60,518 nt of DNA from Acidimicrobiia bacterium (GTDB lineage: Bacteria; Actinomycetota; Acidimicrobiia; Acidimicrobiales; Aldehydirespiratoraceae): NCBI GenBank assembly GCA_024421085.1, contig JAHQYN010000006.1, positions 1 to 60,518 on the forward strand. The letters run 5' to 3'. Below the pieces are notes generated by a model. The model had not been told where the DNA came from. It did no database searches and saw only the letters and a list, made by a program, of their open reading frames with translations. This document shows positions 34,394-43,326 of this stretch, one piece after another (positions within the stretch are counted from its first letter, which is position 1; each line of letters opens with the position of its first letter). The translations under genes and the position numbers were made by a program.

Positions 34394-35644
34394 ATGATCT
34401 TGAGCGTGCCCGACCCGGGCACGGACAGCGGTCCTCGCATCCTGGTCTGCGGCTGGTCGGGGGCAGGCAACATCGGCGACGAACTGCTGACTTCTGCTGT
34501 GGTCGAATCTCTGCGTTGCGCGGGGGCGGTCCCGGTGGTCGTCTCGCGGGACCCCCAAGCCACATCGGCCCTGCACGGCGTTGAGACCGTGGCTCGGGGC
34601 CCGCGGGGATGGCTCCGCGCACTGGCCGAAGGGCGCGGCGGCTCAGGCGTGAAGGAGGGCTCAGGCGTGGCGAAGGGCTCGGGCGGGGCGAAGGGCTCAG
34701 GCGTGGCGAAGGGCTCAGGCGTGGCGAAGGGCTCGGGCGGGGCGAAGGGCTCAGGCGTGAAGGAGGGCTCGGGCGGGGCGAAGGGCTCGGGCGGGGCGAA
34801 GGGCTCGGGCGGGGCGATAGACGGCGTGTGCATCGGCCCCGGTGGGATCATCCAGGACTGGACCAGCATCTGGAGCCTGCCGGGTCACCTTCTGGCGCCG
34901 CTCGGCCCGGCGCTGCGCGGTAGGCCCGTGGTCGGCGTGGGGCTGGGCGCCGATCCCTTGAAGCGCGGCTGGTCGCGGCGGATCCTTCGAACCCTGCTGC
35001 GCGACTCCCCCGTAGTGGTGCGCGATCGAGCATCAGCGGCGGCGATGGCTGCTGCCGGTGTCGACACCGCGGTCGGCGCGGACCTGGTGTTCGGCCTGGA
35101 CCTTGATGCGTTGCCGCGGCGCACGGAGATCGTCGTGGCCCTGGGACCGGGCGCAGCCCCGGGACCGCTGCGCCCCGCTGGCCGTTCGCTGAGCACTGAG
35201 GACCCCTCCCGGGTCGCTGCCGGGCTCGGCGCGCTCGCCGAGCGTCTCGGGGCAACGGTCGCCCTGGCCTGCTTCCGCGGCGGGCGCGACCGACAGTACG
35301 CCCAGCTTCTGGCTTCGCGGATCCGCCTGGACACCGAGATTCTGGGACCCGGCATCGATGCCCAGGTGGACCGAATCCGCTCCGCCCGGCTTTTGGTCAG
35401 CAGCCGCTACCACCCGGTAGTGATAGCTGCACGCAGCGGCACGCCCGCGATCGTCTGCTCGAATGAGGCCAAGCTCGGCTCGCTCGTCGCGCAACTCGAC
35501 AGTCCGCTGGTGGCGAGGGTCCAAGACTGGTCGCAGCTGGCGGCCTGCGAGGTGCCCGAACCGGGCGACCCGGTGGTCCCGCCCGGGGTCTCACTGCACC
35601 ACGACGCTCTGCGCGCGCTGGTGGCCGCCAGCGCGGCGCGCTGA
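34394..35644 (+). CDS. CsaB-like polysaccharide pyruvyl transferase with a repeat insert
   Basis: 416 residues. 'LVCGWSGAGNIGDELLTSAV' and 'CIGPGGIIQDWTS' are the start of the domain and the GGxxxD region; 'VVGVGLGADPL' and 'RYHPVVIAARSGTPAI' follow, as in CsaB. CsaB adds pyruvate ketals to wall polysaccharide, the modification that SLH domains bind. Residues 83-142 are ten hexapeptides (GSGVAK/GSGGAK/GSGVKE) inserted in a loop between two conserved motifs. ATG 34394 fits the family. The SLH protein is encoded nearby on the other strand. Confidence 0.82.
   Translation: MILSVPDPGTDSGPRILVCGWSGAGNIGDELLTSAVVESLRCAGAVPVVVSRDPQATSALHGVETVARGPRGWLRALAEGRGGSGVKEGSGVAKGSGGAKGSGVAKGSGVAKGSGGAKGSGVKEGSGGAKGSGGAKGSGGAIDGVCIGPGGIIQDWTSIWSLPGHLLAPLGPALRGRPVVGVGLGADPLKRGWSRRILRTLLRDSPVVVRDRASAAAMAAAGVDTAVGADLVFGLDLDALPRRTEIVVALGPGAAPGPLRPAGRSLSTEDPSRVAAGLGALAERLGATVALACFRGGRDRQYAQLLASRIRLDTEILGPGIDAQVDRIRSARLLVSSRYHPVVIAARSGTPAIVCSNEAKLGSLVAQLDSPLVARVQDWSQLAACEVPEPGDPVVPPGVSLHHDALRALVAASAAR
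34640..34819 (+). repeat. Ten 18-bp in-frame units in the pyruvyl transferase gene
   Basis: Ten consecutive 18-bp units of the type GGCTCGGGCGGGGCGAAG encode Gly-Ser-Gly-(Val/Gly)-(Ala/Lys)-(Lys/Glu). Substitutions are shared between units in patterns that suggest recent unit-by-unit duplication. Length changes would keep the frame. Confidence 0.95.
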
Positions 35645-35694
35645 CGGGCCCGACCGGGCTGGGCCGGCGCGAAGCGGGCCAGACCGAGACTTGC

Positions 35695-36459
35695 TCAGTC
35701 GTGGTGGGCCTGCAGCGTCTTGTCGTTTGAATCCACATTCGCCAGATACTCCGAGACGACATCGTCGGGAGCGCCGACCCGCATGAGCCTGCCGTGGTCG
35801 AGCCAGCCGACCTTGTCGCACTCGGCCATGAGGTCGGTGCTGTGTGAGACCATCACTATCGTCGTGCCGTTGTCGCGGAGCAGGTCCATATGCGCCACGC
35901 ACTTCCGCTGGAACTCTTCGTCACCGACCGCCACGACCTCGTCGACCAGCAGGATGTCTGGGTTGATGTTCACTGCCACCGCGAAGCCGAGGCGCACATA
36001 CATGCCAGTCGAGTAGATCTTCACAGGCTCATCGACAAAGTCCCTGATTCCGCTGAACTCGATGATCTCTTCCATTGAGGCGGCCATCTGCCTGCGCGTG
36101 AATCCCAGCATCGCCCCGTTGAGGTAGACGTTCTCACGTCCGGTCAGGTCGGGGTGGAAACCCGATCCGAGCTCGAGCAGGGCCGACAGGCGACCGGTCG
36201 TCTCGACTGAGCCGAGCGTCGGTCGGTGGATGCCCGCCATGAGCCGGAGCAGCGTCGACTTGCCGCTGCCGTTGTGGCCGATGAGGCCGAACGAGGAGCC
36301 CGTCCTGATCTTCAGGCTGACGTCCCGCAGCGCCCAGAACTCGTCGGTGTCGCGAGACCTTCCCATCCGCAGGATCGCTTCTTTGAGCGAGCTCGGGCGA
36401 TTGCGTTCAAGCCGGAAGCGCTTCGAGACGGCCTCGACGGTGATCGCTCCGACGGTCAT
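35695..36459 (-). CDS. Polysaccharide ABC exporter, ATP-binding subunit (Wzt/TagH-like)
   Basis: 254 residues. Walker A GHNGSGKST is at 61-69, 'VKIYSTGMYVRLGFAVA' is the signature region of this subfamily, Walker B is 'ILLVDEVVAVGD', and the H-loop His is in 'MVSHS'. There is no C-terminal carbohydrate-binding domain, so export is not of the O9a Wzt type. ATG 36459 overlaps the permease stop (ATGA). It energises export of the locus polysaccharide. Confidence 0.9.
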   Translation of the reverse strand: MTVGAITVEAVSKRFRLERNRPSSLKEAILRMGRSRDTDEFWALRDVSLKIRTGSSFGLIGHNGSGKSTLLRLMAGIHRPTLGSVETTGRLSALLELGSGFHPDLTGRENVYLNGAMLGFTRRQMAASMEEIIEFSGIRDFVDEPVKIYSTGMYVRLGFAVAVNINPDILLVDEVVAVGDEEFQRKCVAHMDLLRDNGTTIVMVSHSTDLMAECDKVGWLDHGRLMRVGAPDDVVSEYLANVDSNDKTLQAHHD

Positions 36460-37283
36460 GGTTCCTCGCTGATCGACATGCTCTGCCTGCGAAAGAACAC
36501 CCAGCCGATCGAGAAGGCTGCGACAGTCCAGACCGACGACGCCAACAGGCGGTTCCAGCTTGGAACCTGCAGGAAATAGACGGCGTCTCGCGACGTCTCG
36601 ATGAACAGGGCCACGGGATTCCATTCCAGCAGCACACGGGCTGTCTGTGGCAGGTCCTTGTCTTGGAGGAGTTGCGGCGTGTAGACGATGGGAACTGCGA
36701 AGAAGGCAACGTTCAGCAGGATGCCGACCAGATAGCTGACATCGCGGTAACGGGCATTGAGCACCGATGCGATGAACCCGAGCCCCAGCCCGAAGCCCAG
36801 CGCGAACACCATCGCGACGGGCAGGAACACCACGGTCCAGCCGATGTTGGAGAACGCTGCCATGATCGCCAGCAGCACCACAACCTCCAGCGTGGTCTGC
36901 ACGAGGTTCGACGCGGCACCTCCCAACAGGGCCGTCTCGGTCGGGAAATAGATCTTCTTGCGCAGATCGCTCACCGAGCTCAGCCAGACCATCGAACCGC
37001 CGACCAGCCCCGTGAACAAGGTCCAGATGACGAGACCCGTGAAGAGGTAGAGGCCGAAACTCTCGGCGTTGCCGTTGGCGGTCTTCGGCGCCTCGGCCCC
37101 GTATATCGCGCCGAACACGAACCAATAGACAGCCACGGTCACCAGCGGGTTCATGAACGACCAGAACCATCCGAGCACGCTGCGCTTGTAGCGGGCCTTC
37201 GACTCGCGTTCAGCGAAGTGGTAGGTCAAGGTGATGCTCTTGCGCACCGAGGGCGAGACCGAGGGCATGAAGGAGAACTGCAC
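36456..37283 (-). CDS. Polysaccharide ABC exporter, permease subunit (Wzm-like)
   Basis: 275 residues with six predicted membrane helices. 'RESKARYKRSVLGWFWSFMN' precedes the first helix as in ABC-2 polysaccharide/teichoic acid permeases, and 'LNARYRDVSYLV' is the conserved cytoplasmic motif. The GTG at 37283 gives the longest form; ATG 37268 ('MPSVSP') is an alternative. It pairs with the overlapping ATPase gene. With a Wzx-like flippase also in the locus, two different polymers or steps may be involved. Confidence 0.88.
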   Translation of the reverse strand: MQFSFMPSVSPSVRKSITLTYHFAERESKARYKRSVLGWFWSFMNPLVTVAVYWFVFGAIYGAEAPKTANGNAESFGLYLFTGLVIWTLFTGLVGGSMVWLSSVSDLRKKIYFPTETALLGGAASNLVQTTLEVVVLLAIMAAFSNIGWTVVFLPVAMVFALGFGLGLGFIASVLNARYRDVSYLVGILLNVAFFAVPIVYTPQLLQDKDLPQTARVLLEWNPVALFIETSRDAVYFLQVPSWNRLLASSVWTVAAFSIGWVFFRRQSMSISEEP

Positions 37284-37297
37284 GGGCGGTTGGGAGC

Positions 37298-37918
37298 CTA
37301 TCGACGGCGGGCCGGAGCGGCGAAGATTTCTTCTGCGAGCTGGCGGGCCACGGCTTCGAGCGGCTCATCGACTGTGACCACCCGGTCGGCGTGCTGTGCC
37401 GACGGCGCGACGAACCTGTCGTGCATGGGCGCGACGGTCGCCCGGAACTGGCGCTGCACGTCGTCGGCGTTGCGGCCGCGTTCACGCACGTCGCGCTGCA
37501 CCCGCCGCTTGAGGCGCACCTTCTCGTCAACGTCTATGAACACTGCCAGGTCGATAAGGTCCCTGAGTGCTCGGAAGTGCAGCAGCAGGATGCCGTCGAG
37601 AACCACGGTCTCGGTGGGCTGCACCACTGTCGCCCCGCCGGTGCGGGTGTGGGTGGCGAAGTCGTACTCGGGAATCTCCACCGGGCGGCCCCGGCGAAGC
37701 TCCCGCAGGTGCTCTGTGAACAGTTCGTGGTCGAGTGAGTCGGGGTGGTCGTAGTTGACCTGAGTCCTCTCCGCCATGGTGATGTGGGAGAGGTCACGGT
37801 AGTAGGAATCGAAGGCAACCGGCGAGGTCCGGTCCTCGCCGAGGCAGCGGATCAACTCGTTTACGAGGGTCGTCTTTCCCGCGCCCGAGCCGCCGCAGAC
37901 CCCTACGATGTTTCCCAC
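37298..37918 (-). CDS. udk: Uridine kinase
   Basis: 206 residues. The P-loop GGSGAGKT is at 9-16, 'FDSYYRDLSHI' matches the uridine-kinase substrate segment, and 'NYDHPDSLDHEL' is the family hallmark. It phosphorylates uridine and cytidine to UMP and CMP. GTG 37918 is chosen by alignment to the family N-terminus; the frame open upstream reads noncoding sequence. 14 bp upstream of the permease gene, so possibly in the exporter transcript. Confidence 0.87.
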   Translation of the reverse strand: MGNIVGVCGGSGAGKTTLVNELIRCLGEDRTSPVAFDSYYRDLSHITMAERTQVNYDHPDSLDHELFTEHLRELRRGRPVEIPEYDFATHTRTGGATVVQPTETVVLDGILLLHFRALRDLIDLAVFIDVDEKVRLKRRVQRDVRERGRNADDVQRQFRATVAPMHDRFVAPSAQHADRVVTVDEPLEAVARQLAEEIFAAPARRR

Positions 37919-38055
37919 GACCGCACACCGTACCCTGGTCAACCGGTCGCCATAATCCACCGGTCGCCATTTTCCGGGGGCGTGCCAGAAATCCCCATAC
38001 GCTCCAGAATCGACGAGCATGCCCAGCCGAACCAGCGCAACACCACCAGAGAATC

Positions 38056-38175
38056 GAACCTGCGAAGGGCGAATCCACGAAGGGCGAATCCACGAAGGGC
38101 GAACCTGCGAGGGGCGAATCTGCGTAGGGCGAATCTGCGAAGGGCGAATCTGCGAAGGGCGAATCCACGAAGGGC
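38056..38175. repeat. Eight 15-bp units directly before the enoyl-CoA hydratase start
   Basis: Eight contiguous 15-bp units of the type GAATCTGCGAAGGGC end 6 bp before the ATG at 38182. Every unit carries GAAGGG or a close variant, the same Shine-Dalgarno-like string that serves the gene's own start. The plus frame reads as pentapeptides (ANLRR) and the minus frame as Phe-rich pentapeptides; neither looks like a real protein. Confidence 0.9.
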
Positions 38176-38181
38176 AATGCC

Positions 38182-39009
38182 ATGACCGCTGACTGCGACT
38201 CCCATGAGACGATCATCGTTGAGATACGCGACCATGTCGGGTGGGTCACGCTCAACCGCCCCGACGCCTACAACGCCTTCAGCCCGACGATGGAGCGGGA
38301 GGTGCATGACACCTGGAAGGCCTTCCGACGCGACGACGATGTCCGCGCGGTCGTGTTGACCGCGGCGGGCGCGAAGGCGTTCTGCGTCGGCATCGACCGC
38401 GACGAGGGCGAGTTCACCGCCCTGGACGACTCACCCGGGCTCTACGGCACCTCCAACAACTTCATGTACGACGACCCCGGCGACAGACTGGGCCCCAAGT
38501 CGTGCGACCTCTGGAAGCCGGTGGTGTGCGCGGTCAACGGCATGGCCGCCGGCGGAGCGTTCTACATGCTCGCCGAGTCCGACGTGATCATCTCCGCTGA
38601 TCACGCGACATTCTTCGATCCCCATGTGACCTACGGGATGGCCGCGGTCTATGAGCCGATGAAGATGTGCCAGCGGATGCCCCTCGGAGAGATTCTGCGG
38701 ATCTCGTTGTTGGGCAGCCACGAGAGGATGAGCGCGGCCACGGCCATGCGGGTCGGCCTGGTCAGCGAGGTGTGCGCCGCCGAGGACCTGCTCTCGAGGG
38801 CCGCCTGGATCGCCGAGGCGATCGCTTCACAGCCGCCCTGGGCCGTGCAGGCGACGCTGCGCGCCATCTGGGCCGCCAACGACATGGGTCGGCTCAATGC
38901 CATCGCGGTCGCACCGGCCATCCTCACCAGCGGATTCGACAAGGCGGCCATGGAGGCCGGCGTTGACTCGTTCAGCAGCAGTCGACGCATCAAGCCCCAG
39001 ATCCGCTGA
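38182..39009 (+). CDS. Enoyl-CoA hydratase/isomerase family protein
   Basis: 275 residues of the crotonase fold. 'VGWVTLNRPDAYNAF' and 'AFCVGIDRDEGEF' mark the CoA-binding region, and 'VNGMAAGGAFYMLAESDVII' the oxyanion-hole region. The catalytic Glu pair of short-chain hydratases is not obvious, so it may be an isomerase, hydrolase or lyase of the superfamily. GAAGGG precedes the ATG. Part of a CoA/lipid-type group with the amidohydrolase and acyl-CoA dehydrogenase downstream. Confidence 0.87.
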   Translation: MTADCDSHETIIVEIRDHVGWVTLNRPDAYNAFSPTMEREVHDTWKAFRRDDDVRAVVLTAAGAKAFCVGIDRDEGEFTALDDSPGLYGTSNNFMYDDPGDRLGPKSCDLWKPVVCAVNGMAAGGAFYMLAESDVIISADHATFFDPHVTYGMAAVYEPMKMCQRMPLGEILRISLLGSHERMSAATAMRVGLVSEVCAAEDLLSRAAWIAEAIASQPPWAVQATLRAIWAANDMGRLNAIAVAPAILTSGFDKAAMEAGVDSFSSSRRIKPQIR

Positions 39010-39127
39010 TCCGCTGATCCGCCGGTGCGGAGGTCGCTTTGGCGTCTGTCGGACTCGATTGTCCCCAGGTCCGCTGATCCGGCTTGTTGGCTGGTTCGGC
39101 TGGTTCGGCTTGTTCGGCTTGTTCGGC
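39001..39127. repeat. Stop-codon-spanning 8-bp repeats and a TTCGGC array
   Basis: ATCCGCTG is repeated three times from 39001 (last unit ATCCGCCG); the first copy contains the end of the coding sequence and part of the TGA. From about 39083 a second array repeats CTGGTTCGG or CTTGTTCGG four times. No gene lies in this interval. Confidence 0.8.
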
Positions 39128-39139
39128 GTCGGGCGCGGG

Positions 39140-39562
39140 TCAGGCCCCGAGGCGCTGCCGTGCCGCGGCGCTCATGTCGAGGAGCCGTTGGGGGATCGTC
39201 ACCCCGTTGACCTCGACGGCACCGCCTGGCGCGCCTGCGCCGACCGCGGGAGTGTCGGAAGCATCGGGCGCCTCGGCTACGGCCTTCGCGGCCTGTGCTG
39301 CGGCCTCGACGGCTTCGAGTTCCTCGCGCTCGCGCGCCGACAGGAACTCTTCGTAGTCGCGCCGCTCGACGAGGCAATGGTGGTCGACATGCCCGACAGC
39401 GGTGCCGTCGTCGAAGCGGACCCAGTAGCGGGTCCAGGCGAAACCGTTGGCCACCGCGATCTTCCCGGTGCTGCCCGCCGGGTACCCGGGGATGTCGTCG
39501 ACGAGTCTCACCCGGGTGCCTCGAACGAAGGGTCTTGCCTGAAGTTGCGCAGTGCTGGACAC
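39140..39562 (-). CDS. Small protein with SH3/KOW-like domain, unknown function
   Basis: 140 residues from GTG 39562. 'FVRGTRVRLVDDIPGYPAGS' and 'GFAWTRYWVRFDDGTAVGHV' look like a small beta-barrel (SH3/KOW-like, as in nitrile-hydratase-related accessory domains). An Ala/Glu-rich helix (about 75-105) and a short conserved tail ('IPQRLLDMSAAARQRLG') follow. The function is unknown. Divergent from the amidohydrolase gene, 128 bp apart. Confidence 0.65.
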   Translation of the reverse strand: MSSTAQLQARPFVRGTRVRLVDDIPGYPAGSTGKIAVANGFAWTRYWVRFDDGTAVGHVDHHCLVERRDYEEFLSAREREELEAVEAAAQAAKAVAEAPDASDTPAVGAGAPGGAVEVNGVTIPQRLLDMSAAARQRLGA

Positions 39563-39690
39563 GAGTACACAAGTTAGCGCTGCGCGCGGCGTTCGCGAGT
39601 CGAACTGTGCTCTGCGGTCTGGCAGCGCTACCATCTGCGACAGTGCAGAACACCGCGCAACAACCGCATCGAACACCGCGGGGAGCAGCA

Positions 39691-40893
39691 ATGACTTCAG
39701 AAAATCTCGACTATCGGCCCTTCGACGCCGACAACCACTACTACGAGGCGCTTGATGCCTTCACCCGCCATGTCCCCGCGGAGATGCAGCCGCGGATCGT
39801 TCAGTGGGTGGAGATGAACGGCCGCAAGTACCACCTCGTCGGCGGGACGATCTCGCATGCTGTGGTCAACCCGACCTGGGACCCTGTGGCGATGCCCGGT
39901 GCGCTCAACGCGTTCTTCAAGGGGAATCCCGACGGCAAGACGCCGCTGGAGATGCTCAAGGCGCGTGAGCCCCTTCCCGAGTGCTACATGCACGCCGAAG
40001 CCCGTGTGAAGGTGCTCGATGAGCAGGGGCTGTCGGGAGTCTGGCTGTTCCCGACCCTCGGTGTGCTCTACGAAGAACTGATCCGAACCGACGTCGAGGC
40101 TTGCACCGCGATGATGCAGGCCTTCAACCGCTGGCTTCTCGAGGACTGGGGCTATTCCTACGACGGCAAGATCTTCGGTGCTCCGTACCTGTGCCTCGGT
40201 GATCCGGCCGCTGCAGCGGCCGAAGTTGAGAAGGTCGTTGAACTCGGGGCTCGGGTGGTTGTGATGCGCCCTGCGCCGGTCACGGTCGCAACCGGCAAGA
40301 TCTCCCCGTTCTCGGCGACCTTCGACCCTGTGTGGTCGGCCATCAACGAGGCCGGGATAACCGTCGTCATCCATGCTTCGGCCAGCGGTTACTCGTCGAT
40401 GGGTTATGTGGCCGACACCAAGTTCACCTCAGGTTCGCTCAGCCGCAACGGCGGATACATGGGACCGAGCCTGGCCAGCTTCGCCATTGAGCGTGCTGCT
40501 CAGGACTGGTTGATCCAGTCGGTGTTCGAGAAGCTCTACGACCGTTTCCCGCGTGTGCGGGTGGCCAGCGTCGAGAACGGCTCGGATTTCCTGGCGCCGA
40601 TGTTCCGCAAGTTCGACCAGACAGCGAAAAAGAGCTTCAGCTGGTTCAAGGACCATCCCGTCGACACCTTCAAGGAGAAGGTGTGGGTCAATCCGTTCTG
40701 GGAGGACGACGTTGACGAGGTCTCAGGGCTCATGGGCCCCGACCACGTGATCTTCGGTTCCGACTGGCCCCATATCGAAGGGCTGCCGCATCCCCTCGAC
40801 TACGTCGTTGAACTGAAGGCTTTCGACCCGGCGGACCGAAAGAAGATCCTCCTCGACAACGTCAGCTTCCTGAACACACCCTTGCCGGCCTGA
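39691..40893 (+). CDS. Amidohydrolase (Amidohydrolase_2 family)
   Basis: 400 residues. 'FDADNHYYEA' carries the first metal-ligand region (Asp/His), 'VVIHASA' the central His, and 'HVIFGSDWPHIEGL' the last Asp with its His. The family includes decarboxylases and hydrolases acting on aromatic or cyclic acids (ACMSD-like). GGGAG precedes ATG 39691. The open frame further upstream is spurious. Its neighbours act on CoA esters, so a catabolic role is likely; the substrate is unknown. Confidence 0.87.
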   Translation: MTSENLDYRPFDADNHYYEALDAFTRHVPAEMQPRIVQWVEMNGRKYHLVGGTISHAVVNPTWDPVAMPGALNAFFKGNPDGKTPLEMLKAREPLPECYMHAEARVKVLDEQGLSGVWLFPTLGVLYEELIRTDVEACTAMMQAFNRWLLEDWGYSYDGKIFGAPYLCLGDPAAAAAEVEKVVELGARVVVMRPAPVTVATGKISPFSATFDPVWSAINEAGITVVIHASASGYSSMGYVADTKFTSGSLSRNGGYMGPSLASFAIERAAQDWLIQSVFEKLYDRFPRVRVASVENGSDFLAPMFRKFDQTAKKSFSWFKDHPVDTFKEKVWVNPFWEDDVDEVSGLMGPDHVIFGSDWPHIEGLPHPLDYVVELKAFDPADRKKILLDNVSFLNTPLPA

Positions 40894-40973
40894 TCCTCCG
40901 CTCGACCCTGCCAGAAAGCTCAACGCTCGCTAGCCTGTGCAGCCAAGCGCTCGATCTGCAAGCGAGGGAACCG

Positions 40974-42227
40974 ATGAGCACACCCACTGCCGAGGAAGTC
41001 CGGCTCGAACTCGAGGCCTGGCTCGACGAGAACTGGGACGAGAACCTCACGGTCCGCGAATGGTGGCAGCGCATCGCTCCCAGCGGATACGCGCATCCGA
41101 CGTTGGCGGTGCAAGCCGGTGGCAGGGGATGGGGCCGCGACCTGGCGGGGGTGGTCAACACAGTGATGGCCCAAAGGGGCGTGATGGGTCCGCCGATCGG
41201 CGGGCTCGGCTGGATGCTCGCCGCGCCGACGATCGCTCAGCACGGGACGCCCGAACAGATTCAGAGGCTGATCCCGCCGATACTTGAGGGAACGGTCGGC
41301 TGGTGCCAGCTCTTCTCTGAGCCCGGGGCCGGGTCGGACCTGGCCGGGCTGGCCTGCAAGGCCCGGCGCGACGGCGATGAGTGGATCGTCAGCGGACAGA
41401 AGGTGTGGACCTCGGGCGGACAGGTCGCCGACTGGGGAATGCTGATCGCCCGCACCGACCCCGACGCCCCCAAACACAAGGGCATCACCTGGTTCGCCCT
41501 GGAGATGGACCAGCCCGGAGTCAGCGTCCGACCACTGAGGGAGATGACCGGCAGGTCGATGTTCAACGAGGTGTTCATCGATGAGGCCCGGGTGCTCGAC
41601 GCCGATGTCATCGGCGGGCTCAACAACGGCTGGGCGGTGGCGAACACCACACTGCGGTTCGAGCGCGAGTCGCTGGGTTCAGCGGGCCGCAAACCCAGGA
41701 CCGCCACCCCCGGGGCACGCGGCAAGTCTCTCGACCGGCCCGTTTCGGACTTCGCCTCTCCGGCGGCAAACGAGGGCGGAGTGCCGTCGGTCGGCCACGG
41801 ACTGTGGCAGTTCGTGGCGGACCTGGCCGCCAAGTCGCAGAAGAACGAGGATCCGAACTTCCGGCAGGAGATGGTGAAGCTCTGGTCGTTGATCGAGGTG
41901 AACCGTCTGGGGGCGCTGCGCGCCAAGGACCCCAAACAGCGGACAGGTGCTGAACCCAACATCGGCAAGCTCCACGTCAGCGAGATGTTCAGGGCGTTCC
42001 GCGAGGTCGGCCTGTCGGTCCTGGGCGCTGACGGCATGTTGAGCGGCGCACACGACTCGGCCAGCGATGGGCTGCTCGGCGAGATCGCGGTCTTCTCGCC
42101 CGGCCCGTCGATCTACGGCGGGACCGACCAGATCCAGCGCAACATCATCGGCGAGCGCGTCCTGGGCCTGCCTCGAGAACCAGGCCCTGCCCGCGACACC
42201 CCCTTCCGGGACCTCCCCAAGAACTGA
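40974..42227 (+). CDS. Acyl-CoA dehydrogenase family protein
   Basis: 417 residues. 'CQLFSEPGAGSDLAGLACKA' and 'WIVSGQKVWTSGG' are the FAD/substrate signatures, and 'IYGGTDQIQRNIIGERVLGLP' the C-terminal signature. The catalytic Glu position is not assignable by eye. FAD-dependent desaturation of an acyl-CoA, with electrons passed to ETF. GAGGGAA precedes ATG 40974. Follows the amidohydrolase by 80 bp; probably one transcript. Confidence 0.9.
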   Translation: MSTPTAEEVRLELEAWLDENWDENLTVREWWQRIAPSGYAHPTLAVQAGGRGWGRDLAGVVNTVMAQRGVMGPPIGGLGWMLAAPTIAQHGTPEQIQRLIPPILEGTVGWCQLFSEPGAGSDLAGLACKARRDGDEWIVSGQKVWTSGGQVADWGMLIARTDPDAPKHKGITWFALEMDQPGVSVRPLREMTGRSMFNEVFIDEARVLDADVIGGLNNGWAVANTTLRFERESLGSAGRKPRTATPGARGKSLDRPVSDFASPAANEGGVPSVGHGLWQFVADLAAKSQKNEDPNFRQEMVKLWSLIEVNRLGALRAKDPKQRTGAEPNIGKLHVSEMFRAFREVGLSVLGADGMLSGAHDSASDGLLGEIAVFSPGPSIYGGTDQIQRNIIGERVLGLPREPGPARDTPFRDLPKN

Positions 42228-42403
42228 GCCGCAGCCCGTTGTCTGCTCCACCGCGTCGGGTGCTGCTCGCCGTGCCGCTGGTCTCTGACCGCGCCGAGCC
42301 GCGGTCGCGGCAGGCATATGCTGCTTGAATGTTCGCCGTCTGCCTGCATGATGTGCGATGATTCTGCGGGCAGACGATCCAACCAACTTCGGGAGACCCA
42401 AAG

Positions 42404-43189
42404 ATGCAGAGCCACGAAATCGACTACCAGATACATGGAGACGACCTTCAGTTTGTGGAGATCGAACTCGACCCGGGCGAGGTGGTGATCGCCGAGGCCG
42501 GGGCCATGATGTACATTGAGCAGGGGATTACTTTCGAGTCCAAGATGGGCGACGGCTCAGATGCCGATGAGGGCAAATGGTCGAAATTCAAGTCGGCTGC
42601 CAAGAGGTCCCTCAGCGGAGAATCCGTATTCCTCACCCATTTCACCAACAGTGCCGCGATCGGCCGCCAGAAAGTGGCGATGGCGGCGCCGTATCCCGGC
42701 AAGGTCCTGCCCGTCGACCTCCATGCCGCGGGCGGGCGGATCCTGGCCCAGAAGGACGCATTCTTGTGCGCGGCCTCGGGAACCAAGCTCGACGTAGCGT
42801 TCAACAAGAAGTTGGGCACGGGGTTGTTTGGCGGAGAGGGTTTCATCCTCCAGGACATCTCCGGTGACGGCTTGGCCTTCCTGCACGCGGGCGGGACCAT
42901 CGTGCGCAAGCGCCTGCAGGGCGAGACCCTGCGGGTCGACACCGGCTGCCTCGTCGCCTTCCAGCCTGAGATTCAGTACTCGATCGAGCGCGCAGGCAAC
43001 CTGAAGTCGATGGTGTTCGGCGGGGAGGGCATGTTTTTGGCCACCCTCACCGGAGTGGGCGATGTCTGGCTTCAGTCCCTGCCGTTCAACCGTCTCGCCG
43101 ACCGGGTGCTCGCCAACCTCACGCCGGGCGGCTCCGACGGCGAGGGCTCGGTGATCGGCGGCCTGTCCAACATCTTCGAGCGCAACTGA
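42404..43189 (+). CDS. TIGR00266 / AIM24 family protein
   Basis: 261 residues of an all-beta protein. '[20 protein letters not shown]' and '[20 protein letters not shown]' are diagnostic of the AIM24/TIGR00266 family, with a Ser/Gly-rich end. The function in bacteria is unknown. GGGAGA precedes ATG 42404. A copy of the dispersed repeat begins 4 bp after its stop codon. Confidence 0.9.
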   Translation: MQSHEIDYQIHGDDLQFVEIELDPGEVVIAEAGAMMYIEQGITFESKMGDGSDADEGKWSKFKSAAKRSLSGESVFLTHFTNSAAIGRQKVAMAAPYPGKVLPVDLHAAGGRILAQKDAFLCAASGTKLDVAFNKKLGTGLFGGEGFILQDISGDGLAFLHAGGTIVRKRLQGETLRVDTGCLVAFQPEIQYSIERAGNLKSMVFGGEGMFLATLTGVGDVWLQSLPFNRLADRVLANLTPGGSDGEGSVIGGLSNIFERN

Positions 43190-43192
43190 CCT

Positions 43193-43305
43193 AGAGGCCG
43201 AGCGTATTGATCCCGCACCCGCCGCGACCGAACGAGGCCGTGGCCCGAGCGGCCCGTGAGCGCAGCGAACAAGAGCGGGAGACAACTGGTGTCAGCGCAG
43301 GCACG
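43193..43305 (+). repeat. Dispersed intergenic repeat, copy 3
   Basis: Begins AGAGGCCGAGCG, 4 bp after the TGA of the AIM24 gene. It contains GAGGCCGTGGCCCGAGCGG and GTGAGCGCAGCGAACAAGAG as in copies 1 and 2. The part between start and core, and the distal end, are diverged. It lies between convergent genes, where a terminator would be useful. Confidence 0.75.
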
Positions 43306-43326
43306 ATGTTCAATCCGCGCGTGCTT

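Noticed and set aside
37745..38185. Plus-strand ORF ending in ANLRR-type pentapeptide repeats, like a pentapeptide-repeat protein
   Set aside because: It is antisense to uridine kinase for much of its length; the repeats are simply the 15-bp array, and no other part resembles that family.
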